Source: Vitis vinifera
Lineage: Eukaryota > Streptophyta > Magnoliopsida > Vitales > Vitaceae
Reading direction: 5' to 3'
DNA: 64,000 nt
NCBI RefSeq assembly: GCF_030704535.1
Contig: NC_081822.1
Coordinates: 10,099,001 to 10,163,000, forward strand
Shown one piece after another: positions 1 to 11,765 of this stretch; the first letter of the stretch is position 1, and each line of letters starts with the position of its first letter. Both the position numbers and the translations under genes were made by a program. The notes beneath the pieces were generated by a model, which was not told where the DNA came from, ran no database searches, and saw only the letters and a program-made list of their open reading frames with translations.

Positions 1-694
1 TCTCTAAAAACTCTATCCATGCATAGGACCTAGGCATAATAAGCATGTGTTTTGTTGAAAAAGGATGCTATTACTTAGTTGAAACCTTGTCCAACACAAC
101 TACACAAAATGCATGGTGGGATAATCATTCATCAAAGAACATTTTCAAGTGGGCCAAATTTGAACTTTATATTAGTTTCATGACAAAAGGAATTTCCCAA
201 AAGTCTACTACTTAAGAATATGTGCAAATTTGGTAAGATAGATATTTTTCGCAATAAACTGAGAAGTGTAGGAAACAATTTTGAGAACTTCCTATTTCTT
301 CTATTCATCCATCATTTCTTTTATTTTTTTTTTATAGGCAAATATCCATTGTATTAACAGTGCCTAGCAAAAAAAAGCATGAAGGTATACATGGCATATA
401 CAAGAAAACCAAGAGGTCATATAAAATGGATGAACACACAAAAAACAACACTCACCCATTACATAGAGCTCAAGTAATCAATAAAGTACAACAGAGACAT
501 AGAATAATCTCCTCTATACATTCCGACTCACTCCAAAAAATTATACGTAAATTCTTGTTTGATTATTTGATATGTTTTTTCAATATTCCCAAATTTTCAT
601 GTATTTATCTCCTTTCATACAATCAAAATAGGCATAAAAGAGTAACTTTCTAAGTTTTCTTCCTCTTTTTTTGAATAAATGATCCATGTTAGGC
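1..694. other. Intergenic, nothing recognised
   Basis: AT-rich DNA with short homopolymer runs. A 97-codon open frame on the plus strand (360-653) has no family resemblance, low-complexity Lys/Ile/Ser composition and no splice context, so it is not called as a gene. Confidence 0.5.
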
Positions 695-1534
695 TAGGGA
701 TGACAATGGATCATGTCGTGTCGAGGTAAGAAAAAGTGAAAATTTACTCAACCCGGATACAACCTATTTAATAATCATGTTTGGATGACTTGAGACAAAC
801 ATGATCCATTTATTACATGGGTAACACAACACAACTCATTTAAACTGATTTGTGTCAGAATTGACACAAATAACCCATTAACACAATTCTAACACATTAA
901 CAAGATTCTAACTCATTGACACAATTTTAACTCGTTGAAGTTATTAACAGTTGAAGTTATTAACATGATTCTAATCCGTTTAACCTATTTTTAATTTTTA
1001 ATTTTTAATATTTAAATATATCATTTTAAAATACTTTTCAGTTGTTTTAACTTTTAAGTTCTAATTTTTTTGAAATCTTAATTAATTTAGTTATATAATT
1101 TTAATTGTAATAAGTTTATAAGATAAAAACAAATTAAAATTTTAATTCTATAGTTGTTTAATGTTTTAGTTATAAAATATTTTTAATCTTTATAATGAAA
1201 TATACAAAATTTTACTTAATTAGTTAGTTAATCTTTTTAACTATATGATACTTATAGTTAAAAAATATATTTTAAATTTTTATAATTTTTAAATATATAT
1301 AAAATTAATAAATTTATATGGGTTAAATGGATTATAAACAGATCAATTTGACACAAATAAGTAAATGGGTCAATTTGACATGAATAAGTAAATGGGTTAA
1401 GTATTTAAACTCGAACATCGCCCATTTATTAAAGGAGATATATGGGTTGAAATGATTACACCCAACCTAAAACCGCTAAAATCCATGTTGTTTTTGAGTC
1501 ATGTTATCGTGTTGTGTCAAAATTGTCACCCTTA
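695..1534. mobile_element. Degraded non-autonomous DNA element, possibly hAT-like
   Basis: The block opens with TAGGGATGACAAT and closes with an imperfect inverse of it (ATTGTCACCCTTA), a terminal style seen in plant hAT-type elements. Between them are many diverged copies of short phrases such as AACCCATTAACACAATTCTAAC and TTGACACAAATAAGTAAATGGG. No transposase frame is present, and I could not find a convincing 8-bp target duplication. The class is inferred from the ends only. Confidence 0.4.
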
Positions 1535-1789
1535 ATGCCAACACAAGAAGGTTTTCTTTATTGAGGAGTGCATTACCTACTCAATTCCAAACAAAGAGAA
1601 AATCAATTACCATAAGATTACCACTTTCAAGCGGTGAAGCATGATGCAATCAACCGTTTTTTCTTATTTTTCACACAGCTTTTATTCAACATCATTCATC
1701 CCCTTCTTTTAAGCTAGTCCAACATCAATAGAACCCAAGGATTTCAAAAAACATTGACTCTCAATAGAACCCAAGGATTCCAAACAATA

Positions 1790-2530
1790 TTAGAAAGGAA
1801 GGTCTTTGTACTTCCATTGGCCAATGAAGAATAGAGAGATTCCACTGAGAAAATACCATACTTCAAGATCAATCAAACCAATTTATCCTCAACATCCTTG
1901 ACAATTGACTACAATTGCAATTGCCTAAAAAAAGCCTTCACCCCCTCTAACTCCCAATCTTGGAGTTGTCTTGAGAAATGAGGAACCCAACATCCCTATT
2001 CCCCATCCCGATCCCACACCTCAGCAACCTATGTATCTTTTGTAGTGACTCTCTGGAGAACAACTACAAGGGACAATTTACCAAGCCACTTATCCTTCCA
2101 AAATCACTATCAACCTATTGTCCACCCTAAACCCAATCCTACTTCTCAAAATTTCCTACCCTCTTCTAATTGCTTTCCATACTCTCACTCCATACATTTC
2201 CTTAACACTGCTTAAGCACCATCCTCCCTTTTCCTCCTCATATTTCCTTAAAACCACTTTCTTCCAAGAAGATTCCCTCTCTGTACCAAATCTCCAATAT
2301 CATTTTCCAAAAAGCGCTTTATTGAGATTAGACAAAGTTCTAATGGCCAACCCCCCACCCCCTACCCCCTCCCCCTTGTCCATATATACTATCAACCAAT
2401 TAACTACCTAAGGCTTTTTCTCAATGCCTCCCCATCCCAAGGAAAACCCTTTGAATCTTGTCTGGCCTTAAGCTTACTTTCCTCAAGATAGAAAATAATG
2501 ACATGAAATAAACAGGCAAGATAGAGCACT
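1790..2530 (-). pseudogene. LINE (non-LTR) reverse transcriptase C-terminal fragment
   Basis: Read on the minus strand from about 2525, the frame gives a stretch like LPVYFMSLFSI followed by KIQRVFLGMG. This matches the conserved segment after the RT palm of plant L1-type LINEs (usually a ...LPxYxMSLFxIP...KIxRDFLWxG pattern). Further on, similarity to the downstream LINE region (a W-rich segment, then an NGRRVxFWKD-like region) can be traced through several stops and frameshifts. No endonuclease or YADD core is present, so this is a dead truncated copy. Confidence 0.5.
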
Positions 2531-3227
2531 TTTTATCAATGTTAGTCTTTTTTTTTTCTTTTTTTTGATAAATACTATCTCTTCCACATAACAAGTCATT
2601 TTTAAATTAAGGTAATTAGATTATAAGTTTTTGGTCAAAAAGGCCATACCTTTTCATTTTGCTATAAGGTTTTGGTTAAAAATGTTATGCCTTTTCATTT
2701 ACCATTTCTCATACTCTAATTAAGCAAGTCCAATGTTTTCTTCTAATTATCTTTTAACCATTGGATTAGCAAGATAAGAGACTGGCATTCCTTGGGCATA
2801 ACTCATTCAAAAATTATTGCATGTCACTATTTAACCATATGGAAAGAAAGACTTTATGTACTGTCCACCACATTGTTTCCTTGAAAAAGAGAATAGACTA
2901 GAGAACTCGAAATAATTATGATCATTACTTTTCATTTGCTATCTTAAGAAACTTTTAGGGAATTCCTGTTGTAACATCACAAAATTTAAAACATATCCAT
3001 GATGCCCCTCAAAAGCCTCACAATTGGAGCTCATAAGTTGGTATCAATTATGGATTAACTTGGCATAATAGGAGCATGTAGTGTATTCCAATTTTGAGTA
3101 GGGTTTTCCCCTCAAATTTGGGATATGAAATTATAAGTCCGTTTGATTTCTAAAAGCTCAACAAATACCAAATGCATAACTAACACATCTTTTGATTAAT
3201 CAGTTTTCCTAAAAGATTAAGTTGTTA
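2531..3227. other. Intergenic, nothing recognised
   Basis: AT-rich spacer with a T-run followed by GATAAAT at about 2549, an arrangement seen again at 9424 and 46236. No gene or clear repeat boundary was found. Confidence 0.4.
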
Positions 3228-3455
3228 GGATTTGGATCCAAAATATATATCATGCTCTACACCCCAACACATGCTCTAAACCTCGTCAACCCTCCTCTCC
3301 CTACCCCAACCCCAACCCCATAACCTCCATGAGAGGCACAAGCCACATTAGCAAAAAGCCTATCAAGAGGTAAGGAATTGAACCCAAGACCTTGAGTTAC
3401 GAAAGCTCTTAGACCATGTTGAGTAACCAATATTCTTAAAATTTTAAGCTATTAG
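3228..3455 (-). mobile_element. SINE-like copy with pol III-type boxes
   Basis: On the minus strand, a segment reading GGTTACTCAACATGGTCTAA is followed about 25 bases later by GGTCTTGGGTTCAATTCC. The second segment resembles a tRNA B box (GGTTCGAANCC), and the first sits where an A box would be. The block is bounded by TTAAGCTATTAGG-like and TAAGTTGTTAGG-like sequences. This is the look of tRNA-derived plant SINEs. A diverged relative lies at 24600-24900. Confidence 0.45.
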
Positions 3456-3524
3456 GATTAAGGACCACAATCATTACTAGCAAGATATTCGCAAACAAGC
3501 AACAATTTATTGATGGTGTTATAC

Positions 3525-3762
3525 TTAAACAATTTGCTCATTTAACCACCCTCTCATTGACCAATGAAGATATAAGGGAAGATCCCAATGGTATAAAGTT
3601 ATATAAGGCTCGATACCTATAGGAGCAAAGTTTCCAAGTATGTAACATGTTGCAAGTAGAAGGAAGTCAAATACAAAAACTTCATACTCTTGTCAAGAAA
3701 AGCATTAATGAGATTGTTGTAGTAAGCAATGCCATCACCATTGATTTTGGTTCCTAAACCAT
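3525..3762 (-). pseudogene. Glycoside hydrolase family 1 (beta-glucosidase) fragment, two exons
   Basis: Two consecutive exons of a plant GH1 gene survive on the minus strand. The first (3762-3688) follows a TTGTAG acceptor and encodes DGLGTKINGDGIAYYNNLIN then AFLDK, the usual segment after FSISWSR in these enzymes; it ends in a usable GT donor. The next (3616 to about 3528) follows a CTATAG acceptor, keeps the phase, and encodes IEPYITLYHWDLPLYL then GWLNEQIV, the strongly conserved GH1 block. A stop follows directly. The preceding FSISWSR exon and the following TINEP exon, which carries the acid/base Glu, were not found nearby. It is therefore a gene remnant, probably old. Confidence 0.6.
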
Positions 3763-5299
3763 CTACAAGCATGAGAAAAACCAAATAAGTGAGTCCAAGA
3801 ATCATTGTAATGAAGCTAAGGCAACAAAAAAAATAGGCAAAATGGGGAAACAACTGAAAAGTTTTTTGTATTAACTCTAGAGAAAACAAGTACCAGATAG
3901 TACACTTTTTTATTTTGACATTAAAAGTGAATATGCGGTCATTAAAAAATAATAATAATTTAATCATTTTTTAACAAATCATAGATAAATTTATGCATTT
4001 AATCAAAGTCCAAAACTTGAACCAAAAAACCAAAATGCTATTTAATAGTTGCCACATCCCAACTTTAATATTTTACTTTGGTTAAAATTAAAATGCATGG
4101 AACACATCAAAGGAAAAAGGCTATTACAAAGGAAGATACGGGATCATGAAAACAATAAGCACCAAATCCCAGCTTGGATATGATGTCAACATCTTACCGT
4201 ACATCAAAAAAATTAAAATAAAATAAAATAAAAATAAGAACTTCAAGACGGTTTTTAAATTAATAACTATTTTCTTCTAAGAAAAAATGCAAAGGGCCAT
4301 AGAAGAACACATAATGAGAGAAAAAAGAAAAGAAATTCTCATATTTGCTTTATAACCAAAGTATCAAGAAAAACCATTCAATAATCTCATAAATTAATTG
4401 GAAAAAAGGGCGGGGGAATATGAACTTAGTAGTTATTCACTTTACTTCGCCTTTGATGCATCTTTTCTCCTATATTCCTATTAATTGAAACACATGACTA
4501 CAAAATAGCATCCACAAATAATGGAACAAGATGAAAGTGATGATTATTAAACCAACATCACACATGGTGTTCATCTTATTTCATCCCACTCATAAGAAAT
4601 ATATCCATTGAAATTAGTAGAAAAATGAGCAACTGCTAACTAAGTATAGATGATACTCAAGGAAAACAATATATAACAAAAATATTTAAAATTTTATACA
4701 TTCTCATATATTCTTTGTATTTTATATAAAGAAGGAAAAAGTGAGAAATAAAGTTAGGGTTGGCATGGTTAAAAGATCGAACAACCCACCAAAACCCAAA
4801 CCCATACATTATTTATTACTTTGTTTCTTTTTAATTGTAATATATATATTTTTTATTAAAATATAAAATAATAACAAAAAATCAAACCTTTCTTAGTTTT
4901 TAATTACATTAGACTACTAGGTTTAGCCTTCTTATTTAATTGTTAAAATATCTTATATAATTGAACTTTGAATTTATGAATAGTTATTTATATTAAAATA
5001 GTAATTAAGAATTTATTTCACAACTTTTAGCTTTTACTCTCTTATTTCTTTTTTCTCTAAATCAGAACTTTTATTCTCTTATTTCATAATATGGTTTGTA
5101 TTTTATAGGTTCTAAAATAATTATTTTGTTTGATAACCTGTTGGAAGCCAAATTGCCCATGGGCTTGACATGGGTTAGGAATTCTCAACCTGACTTTGGA
5201 TTGGGTTTGATACAAATTAGACATATTGATGGCTGGTTTTGCATGAGTTAAAGAAAAAGAAAAAACTTCAAAGCACCAAAAAAAAAAAAAAAAAAAAAG
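3763..5299. other. Intergenic; possible hAT-like end near 4756
   Basis: AT-rich spacer. At about 4755 the sequence TTAGGGTTGGCATGG starts a stretch resembling the ends of non-autonomous hAT elements, and related phrases recur around 5140-5210, but no clean partner end was found. A poly(A) run occupies 5278-5298. No gene seen. Confidence 0.35.
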
Positions 5300-6200
5300 A
5301 AAACAATTTAGTTTTATTAGTTATAACTGATAAATAATAACAATAAGATGAATTTATTAATGATTGTTATAGTTAAATAATAAACATATGAAACATAAGG
5401 GGAAATAATTGGCATAATAGGGGTACTTGAAAAAGAAAAAAATCTACACTCTTCATACTTTTACATATAGTATGGATAAGCAAGTCGATCAAGTTCAACA
5501 ATCAAAATTGACCTATTCATATGAGAGTCAGGCAGTCTGAAAATTAATTTTTAGTCATCTACTTTCCCAGCATTTAGTATGGAATTAGGGATGATGGAGG
5601 CACAATTGGATGCTGCAGAAATTGTAGCCTACAAATGGAGTTGATTCTGCATTTTCCAATTGGATCAATTACAGGGAGTATATCAGACACATTGTCTGTT
5701 TCTAAAGAAGAAAAAGATGTAAATAATTCATTTTTATTATCAATTATAACTCTACTTTTGTCAGATGTAACAGTTCTTTTTTTTTTTTTTTCTCTCATTT
5801 AGGATTGGATTCTCATAGATGAAAAGCTTTTTTTAAAATTCAATAAAAAAATCCTTTGTGTATTTAAGTAATCTTATTAAAAAGATTTTTATCTCAAAGG
5901 TTGAAAGAGAAGCATGGAAAAAATTAATTATTTTTGTATAAAAATGATAGAAGTTACTAATTTCAAAAACTAGGTACCAATAAAAATATTAATATATATT
6001 TATATTATACTATACATAAAAGTATAAAGAGTTTATAGACTTTTTTCTTCCCCAAGTACCCCCATTATATCACTTATTTCCTCTTATATTTCATATCTAT
6101 ATCTTTTAAGTACAACAATCATTAATAAATTCACCTTATCTTAAAAAAAAAAAAATATCAGTTAATTTATCAATAATAACTGATATTTTGTTTTTTTTTT
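5300..6200. mobile_element. Fold-back element with long imperfect inverted arms
   Basis: The left arm (about 5300-5474) and right arm (about 6012-6200) are inverse copies of one another with moderate divergence. Shared phrases include GAATTTATTAATGATTGTT, GGAAATAA, GGGGTACTTG and ATACTTTTA..TATAGTAT. The core (about 5475-6011) is unrelated to the arms. On the minus strand it holds an open frame of about 75 codons with a fairly ordinary amino-acid mixture, unlike the low-complexity frames around it. Long arms around a foreign core fit a Mutator-like or fold-back DNA transposon that captured sequence. No transposase is present and target duplications were not identified. Confidence 0.5.
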
Positions 6201-7012
6201 TAGTCTAAGAGTTTTTTTTTTTGCTCTTCCTTTTTTTCCCAAAGGCTTCATTTACATTGGGATTCATTTGCAGCATGGTAGGTTCCATTTTTATCCAAGT
6301 CAAATATTTTTTTACATATAACTGCACAAGTTAATGTTCCCAAATGATTAATTTTATGTGAATTCTAGCAGTCCAGAATGAAATAATTCAAAATTTTCAA
6401 CACTGACAGGTTAAACGAATTCAAAGAGAAACCCTAGGCCTCTATTTGGTTTCCAACAAAATAGGGCAATAAAAGAAAACAACAATTTCATTCCTATGTG
6501 ACTTCTCATCTTTTGATTCCAAAAAAGAAAAAGGCCCTCGGTGGCTTGAAATTCCATTAAAGTGGCCTTTGGTATTCCCGAATCATGGTAGCTGAAAATG
6601 TTTCAATTCAAAATCTTAATTACCTTTTTCATATCTTCTCTGTGTCTAAACCTTTTTTTTATACAAGAAAATATTCCCAAGCAAAGACCGTTAATCGTCT
6701 GAGCTGCGATAAAAGCTGGCAATAGTTCTCTGTTCAAAGAGAAACCCTAGAACAGGATTCCCAATTTATAAAGCATTAGAGTGAAATCGGACCCTCTATT
6801 TCGGTACCAAGAAAACGAAGAAAAATAAAAGAAAATTTGAAAATTTAAAAATAAAATTAAAAAAGAAAATCGGATCAATTAAACCAGGGAGTCATATGAG
6901 TTTTAGGTAAGGTACAATTTTCTGTATTCTCGAGTCCTAAATGGCGAAAAATTTAGGATTCAAACATTTCTATCATTTTCTCATTATTTTCTCAGCATCA
7001 AATTGGTGGTAT
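6201..7012. other. Intergenic, nothing recognised
   Basis: AT-rich spacer. Two copies of the phrase TTCAAAGAGAAACCCTAG occur at about 6419 and 6735, perhaps a local duplication. No coding frame of note. Confidence 0.4.
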
Positions 7013-7156
7013 CTAATCTAGAAGCCGATTGATTGAATTTGGAATAGAGTTAGGAACAGTACCAGAGCTATCGACCGAAACAAAGCGCTTGGAGAAGGAA
7101 TGATCGAATGCTTTTACGTAATCAGAGATCCGTGTTTCTTCTTCCGCAGGCAAATC
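7013..7156 (-). other. Orphan exon-like open frame, 47 codons
   Basis: On the minus strand a GTTGTAG acceptor-like site is followed by a clean 47-codon frame beginning DLPAEEETRISDYVKAFDHS and ending at TAG (7013-7015). Composition is protein-like and the stretch is less AT-rich than its surroundings. I do not recognise the family. It could be the last exon of a lost gene or chance; no upstream exon was found. Confidence 0.2.
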
Positions 7157-7504
7157 CTACAACGGATACATCGTGAGTCTGATGATGGTGCTCAGCGTGG
7201 GCCAGCCCAATTTTTGAACTATCAAGCTGTAAGTGATCAATCGGGTTGGGTTTCACAAATTTAATACATAATTCAAATTTTCAATTTATATAATTTATAT
7301 TTGTAATTAATTAATTAATTAAACCAATTTTTTTTTATTTTTGTGAAAAAAATATAAATAATATTGTTTAACTAGGTGGCAACGTGAGAACAAGGCGTAA
7401 AATAATGGTAACAGGCCACTGCCGCCTTTCCTTGAAACAATAATAAATGTTGACATGGCATATTAGTATTACTTTTACTATTAGATGTTGACTAATAAAC
7501 TTCA

Positions 7505-7790
7505 GAATTGAACCAATTATAAAATTACATCATTGAAATTAAAAGCAGTAATGGTGAAGGGAAATCCGATGTGATTTCCAATTATTAATGGCTTCCAATT
7601 CAACAGGGAGGAATACAATGTAATAATAAGATGGTTGGTAGAAAATGAAACATCAATCCAAATCCAATAATTAATGTCTTCCAATTCAACAATCACTAAT
7701 GATAAAAAGAGTACTCCAAAATCCAATTATTAATGGGCATATAATTTAATGTATGGAGGAAGTTAAGAAAAAAGGGGGTCAACACGCCTA
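7505..7790. repeat. Dispersed repeat block, copy 1
   Basis: This block contains several short internal repeats of the type TCCAATTATTAATGGCTTCCAATTCAAC and AAGATGGTTGGTAGA. The same phrases, in the same order and with the same outer boundaries (ATTGAAATTAAAAGCAGTAATGG... to CATATAATTTAATG), occur at 18833-19188. The pair is homologous. Confidence 0.6.
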
Positions 7791-9149
7791 CACAATTATG
7801 GCAATTAGCGTGGGGCTTCTCTTCCCACCACCAAACACCACTTGAAGCTGATTCCAGAGCAGCTCCAGTCAATTAATGCCGGTTCCTCCTTGGGAGGGAG
7901 ACTACGCAACCTAAAAAAATGAGCATTTATATTGATAAACTGAAAGATTTAGGTTTGGAGCATCACGCTATGGAAACAGAAACTCCTCAAAGCTGGGGCC
8001 ACCACCAAGAGAACCAAGGTAGATCTCCACTAGCTCATCCTTCAAAGCACCAAAGGTTGACATATTGACCAATCAGGAAATAAAATGAGTAAAAATGTAT
8101 ATTCGGAAGGAATTGTTTCTTGTGAAGTACACGCCTCGCACCTATGGGCCAACCAAGATCAAGGTTTAGCACTCAGACATACAAAGCTTGCTTCGTTACC
8201 CTTCAAAAAGCAGAAGTTACAAAAACTATATAGCTCAGATTAGTCATAAGAAATTCAAAGGGACACGTAATGCACCAGCTCCTCTATTAAAACTACAATT
8301 CCTTCTTCAAATTAAAAAATAAAAATAATTAAAAAAGAAAAAAAGATAAAACAACAAATCTAATTAAGCAAGCTGGAACATAGCACTAGGAAGGCACTCT
8401 TGCATCTGAGCACTGGACCCCATTACAATGCCAAAACATGCATACCACCAAGCTCAGCTAAAAAGTCACAAGTTCTAATAATAGTCTGCATATGCCATTG
8501 GCTCAAATCAATGTTGTCTTACCTTGTTATAGGATATGAAGCTTAGAATCCATCATGATCTCAAAAAATTGCTAGCAAGAAACATCTTCACTTGTGCATA
8601 CCAAATCTTCACCAATTCGGTTGACAAAGTAAAATAGCCAACAGAAACCAGGATAGAGAGAAGAAACTAAAGCCTAAAGGATAATCATGCCTGATTAATC
8701 AAAACAGGAGACTGACATGGTACAAAGAATCAGAGAGGAAGGGCTTCAATTACACATCTCTCTCTTTGAATTAGGGTGCACCAATGAGATACCAAAACAT
8801 ATATTGACATCTGTCACTAACCCCAAGTTTACCATAATGGATTAGAATGTGATTAAACGACTCTTTTTCACTGTTAAGCAAATACGATTCACTAAATACA
8901 CCCATTTTCATAGGAGTCCATGAACACTAAACACTCGTGATAGAAAAGAGCACTCCACCTTCTGACTCCAGAATAAGAATCTAAAGATTAACCAAGGACA
9001 TCACATACTTGGAACCCCTTTACAGAGCCCCACCTCCACTTAGAGGATCCTTAACAGACAGTCAAAACTGACTAACTCCCAATCATGGTAATGTCTCATA
9101 AAACACAGGTTCAAAAGCCCAAGTCATAGAAAAAGCATTTACATTTGTT
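7791..9149. other. Intergenic, no gene seen
   Basis: Spacer downstream of the RING gene. It reads as moderately AT-rich unique sequence with no long frames and no recognisable element. It could include a distal 3' end or an unannotated non-coding transcript, but nothing in the sequence shows this. Confidence 0.4.
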
Positions 9150-10187
9150 ATCTTGATTAGTAGTTACCAACTAATTGAAGCAATCCAAAAATCAATCCAA
9201 CCTAGTAAAAGATAAGAACAAGATGTGCCCTTAACCCCCCACCCAACCCAAAAGAGGAAAGAAAAAAAAAAGTCCAAGTTGTTTATCAAAAGTTTAAACA
9301 AACAAATAAAATAAAATTAAATTAAAAAATAAAAAATTCCAAATTGACATGATTTGAAATTACACATCATATGTCAACACTACCACAAACAGGTTCAAAA
9401 GGGAACTAGTAAAAATAATAGCAATTTTTTTTTTTTTGATAAGTAAGAAAAGTATTGTAGTAAAAATAATAACAATATACTACTGATGTGCTACATTACA
9501 TGCCATAATGGCCCATTCCTTCTATGAGAGAGAGAGGGAGAGAGAGAGAGAGATTATGAAATACATCTATAAGAACATGCAAGTTGGATTCCAAGAACTG
9601 ATGATGAGAACAATAACTGCTAGAATTGTATGAATAAGTACACCACATGGATAATTTCACTGCTAACAAAAGAAGGTAATGAAAGAAGCATATAAGATTT
9701 ATTATTTTGATTTGAGTCACCAACTAATTAAAGCAATCCCAATGCAATGCAATCTAACCAGTAAGCAACAAACACAAATCATGCCCCTACCCCCAGCCAA
9801 GCAAAAAACAAATTTCCAAGGTTTTTGTCAAAGTTAAAAAAAAAAGAAAGAATAAATAAAAATACGTTAGATAAAAAATAAAAAAACTTCCAAGTCTGCA
9901 AGTTCTGAAATTGCAGAAATCATAATATGCCAACACTTTCACAAATAGGATAATCCAATCAGTGAATAGATAAATAAATAAATAAACCACTACTCTGCTA
10001 CATCACATTGCGGCATTGACCCATTCCTTCCATTTGATAGAGAGAGAGAGATCATGCAATACATCTATGAGAGAATGCAAGTCAGACTCCAAGTACTGTT
10101 GATAGACACAAAAACAGATAAAGAGTACAGATAGAGAATACCATATGGACAATTTGCTTAGTTCAAAAAAAGTAAGAATCAAATGCC
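9150..10187. repeat. Diverged tandem duplication, period about 0.55 kb
   Basis: Unit 1 (about 9150-9700) and unit 2 (about 9701-10187) share, in the same order: CCAACTAATT.AAGCAATCC; a C-rich run (AACCCCCCACCC / CCCTACCCCCAGCC); an A-rich stretch; ATGTCAACACT.CCACAAA / ATGCCAACACTTTCACAAA; CCCATTCCTTC; a GAGAGA microsatellite; and AATACATCTAT.AGA.ATGCAAGT. Unit 1 also carries an extra T-run followed by GATAAGTAAG. The duplication lies just beyond the 3' end of the RING gene and may touch its 3' UTR. Confidence 0.65.
9526..9553. repeat. (GA)n microsatellite
   Basis: A nearly pure GA run within unit 1 of the tandem duplication. A shorter, matching run lies at about 10039 in unit 2, so the microsatellite predates or was copied with the duplication. 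Confidence 0.8.
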
Positions 10188-10264
10188 GAAACCAATTTAC
10201 AAGCGCATCAGATTAACAAACCTAAACATCCGTTAGCAGTTTGCACTCTGCCAGAAAATTTAAT

Positions 10265-10963
10265 CTATGACCAAATTAGGGCAATGATCACAAAGACACC
10301 AATCATCAAGAACAGCATCTTCAGATAGTAATCTGCTTGTTGCCCTTGAGTTGGTGGATGCTGAGGGAATCCATGAGCATGTCCACCATGAAATGAATTA
10401 GAAAATCCATATGGGAAACCAGCAGCTGGCCCATACATGGTAGCATCAGGGAATCCATGCACTTGAAGGTTAAATAGCGATGGGAAAAGCCCACCAAAAG
10501 CCGCAGACAATGTGAAGTTCCCAAATCTTGCAGTTGCCATTGGTGCAAATCCCCCTAAGCCTCCCATGAACCCAAACCCATGTTGCATAAAATGATTTGC
10601 ATCTGGTGGAGGAGCCGTTTCAGGTCGCTGGCCTGTTGGACGATTTGGAATGTTAATACCTGGAATGGACTTCGATCTTGGATCTGTTGATGTCTTTCCC
10701 CGACCATAGAGGGGAACCAACTTCTCCTCCTCAACAAGAGCTTTACAAACAGGGCATTCCTGGGAATGTGAATGAATATGAAGCCACTTATAAAGGCAAG
10801 GCCAGCAGAAGAGGTGGCCGCAGAGAGTCACAATTGGGTCTTGAGCTAAGTCAAAGCATATATTGCATTCAAAATTACCAGCATCACTGTTGCTACCATT
10901 ATTGCTAGAGAAAGAAGGGCTTTGGGGTGGCCTGCTTGTTGATTCCCCAAACCCACTCGTCAT
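10265..10963 (-). CDS. RMA-type RING E3 ubiquitin ligase, ER-anchored
   Basis: Single coding exon of 232 residues. A Ser/Asn-rich N-terminus precedes a C3HC4 RING at about residues 33-74 (CNICF ... CGHLFCWPC ... CPVCK). A Gly/Phe-rich middle follows, and a C-terminal hydrophobic anchor (about 212-231, MLFLMIGVFVIIALI) ends the protein. This order is that of plant RMA and animal RNF5/RNF185 ligases, which sit in the ER membrane with the RING in the cytosol and ubiquitinate misfolded or surplus membrane proteins. All eight zinc ligands are present. The ATG follows directly after an AG acceptor (GATCAGAG-ATG); an upstream non-coding exon probably ends at 11692 (CTACG/GTCAGT), giving a 5'-UTR intron of about 0.7 kb. 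The exact RMA/RNF185 subtype is not assigned. The gene is head to head with the ELO gene. Confidence 0.92.
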   Translation of the reverse strand: MTSGFGESTSRPPQSPSFSSNNGSNSDAGNFECNICFDLAQDPIVTLCGHLFCWPCLYKWLHIHSHSQECPVCKALVEEEKLVPLYGRGKTSTDPRSKSIPGINIPNRPTGQRPETAPPPDANHFMQHGFGFMGGLGGFAPMATARFGNFTLSAAFGGLFPSLFNLQVHGFPDATMYGPAAGFPYGFSNSFHGGHAHGFPQHPPTQGQQADYYLKMLFLMIGVFVIIALIWS

Positions 10964-11765
10964 CTCTGATCGGCAAAAAGTAGAATGCCTATGAAATCAT
11001 ATTAAACCCTTTCAATCAAAAGCAGCAATAACAATAGAAGAGCACAACGTTCTCCGAATGGAAGTCACTCAATTAGTTGATTTTCATTAATAATAATCCA
11101 AATTGCAATGAAAAGCACTAGATTGCAGCAACACAATCCAAATTGCAAGATAAAACAAAGTGATTAACAAAAGGCCCCTTTTGTAAGATCTGGAAATCAC
11201 ATTTAGATATGTAACAAACACATGGCCAGAAAAAAACACTACTTAAACCCATCCACATATAGAAACCCTAGGTTTCCAGTAACCTTAAGGAACCAATCCC
11301 CAATATCAAACGCCGTGTTGCTGTTGGGGATGTAATTCCAAATCCAAGTTGGGGTCCTTCAATCCCAATTCCAAGTTCTCCAGGCAACCAAACGACGCCT
11401 GATACATCAATTAGGTTTAGTACCATTTTCCTTCATCTTTTCCGAACGGTTAACGGGGAATAGACCGACTGGAAAATAGAATCAGAAAACCCTATTGAAA
11501 CGATATTGATTGAACAACAAAAACCCCAGATCTCGGATATTCGGAAACACCTTATTTCGATTGCAAATCGAAAAACATGGATTAGTAATCAAAACACAAA
11601 GCCATGTTAATCAAAAACTCCAGAAATCAGATCCAACACAATCGGAGAAATGAAAATCGAGATCTAAATGTAAAAGATAGAGATTACTGACCGTAGGAAC
11701 AGAGTTATCGATTGATCGGCCGAGCGACCCACCACCGACGGATGGACCGTTCAGAAGTCCAAATA

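Noticed and set aside
360-653. 97-codon plus-strand frame
   Set aside because: Low-complexity Lys/Ile/Ser composition, no domain, no promoter or splice context.
2118-2411. 97-codon plus-strand frame
   Set aside because: It is the antisense shadow of the LINE fragment read on the minus strand.
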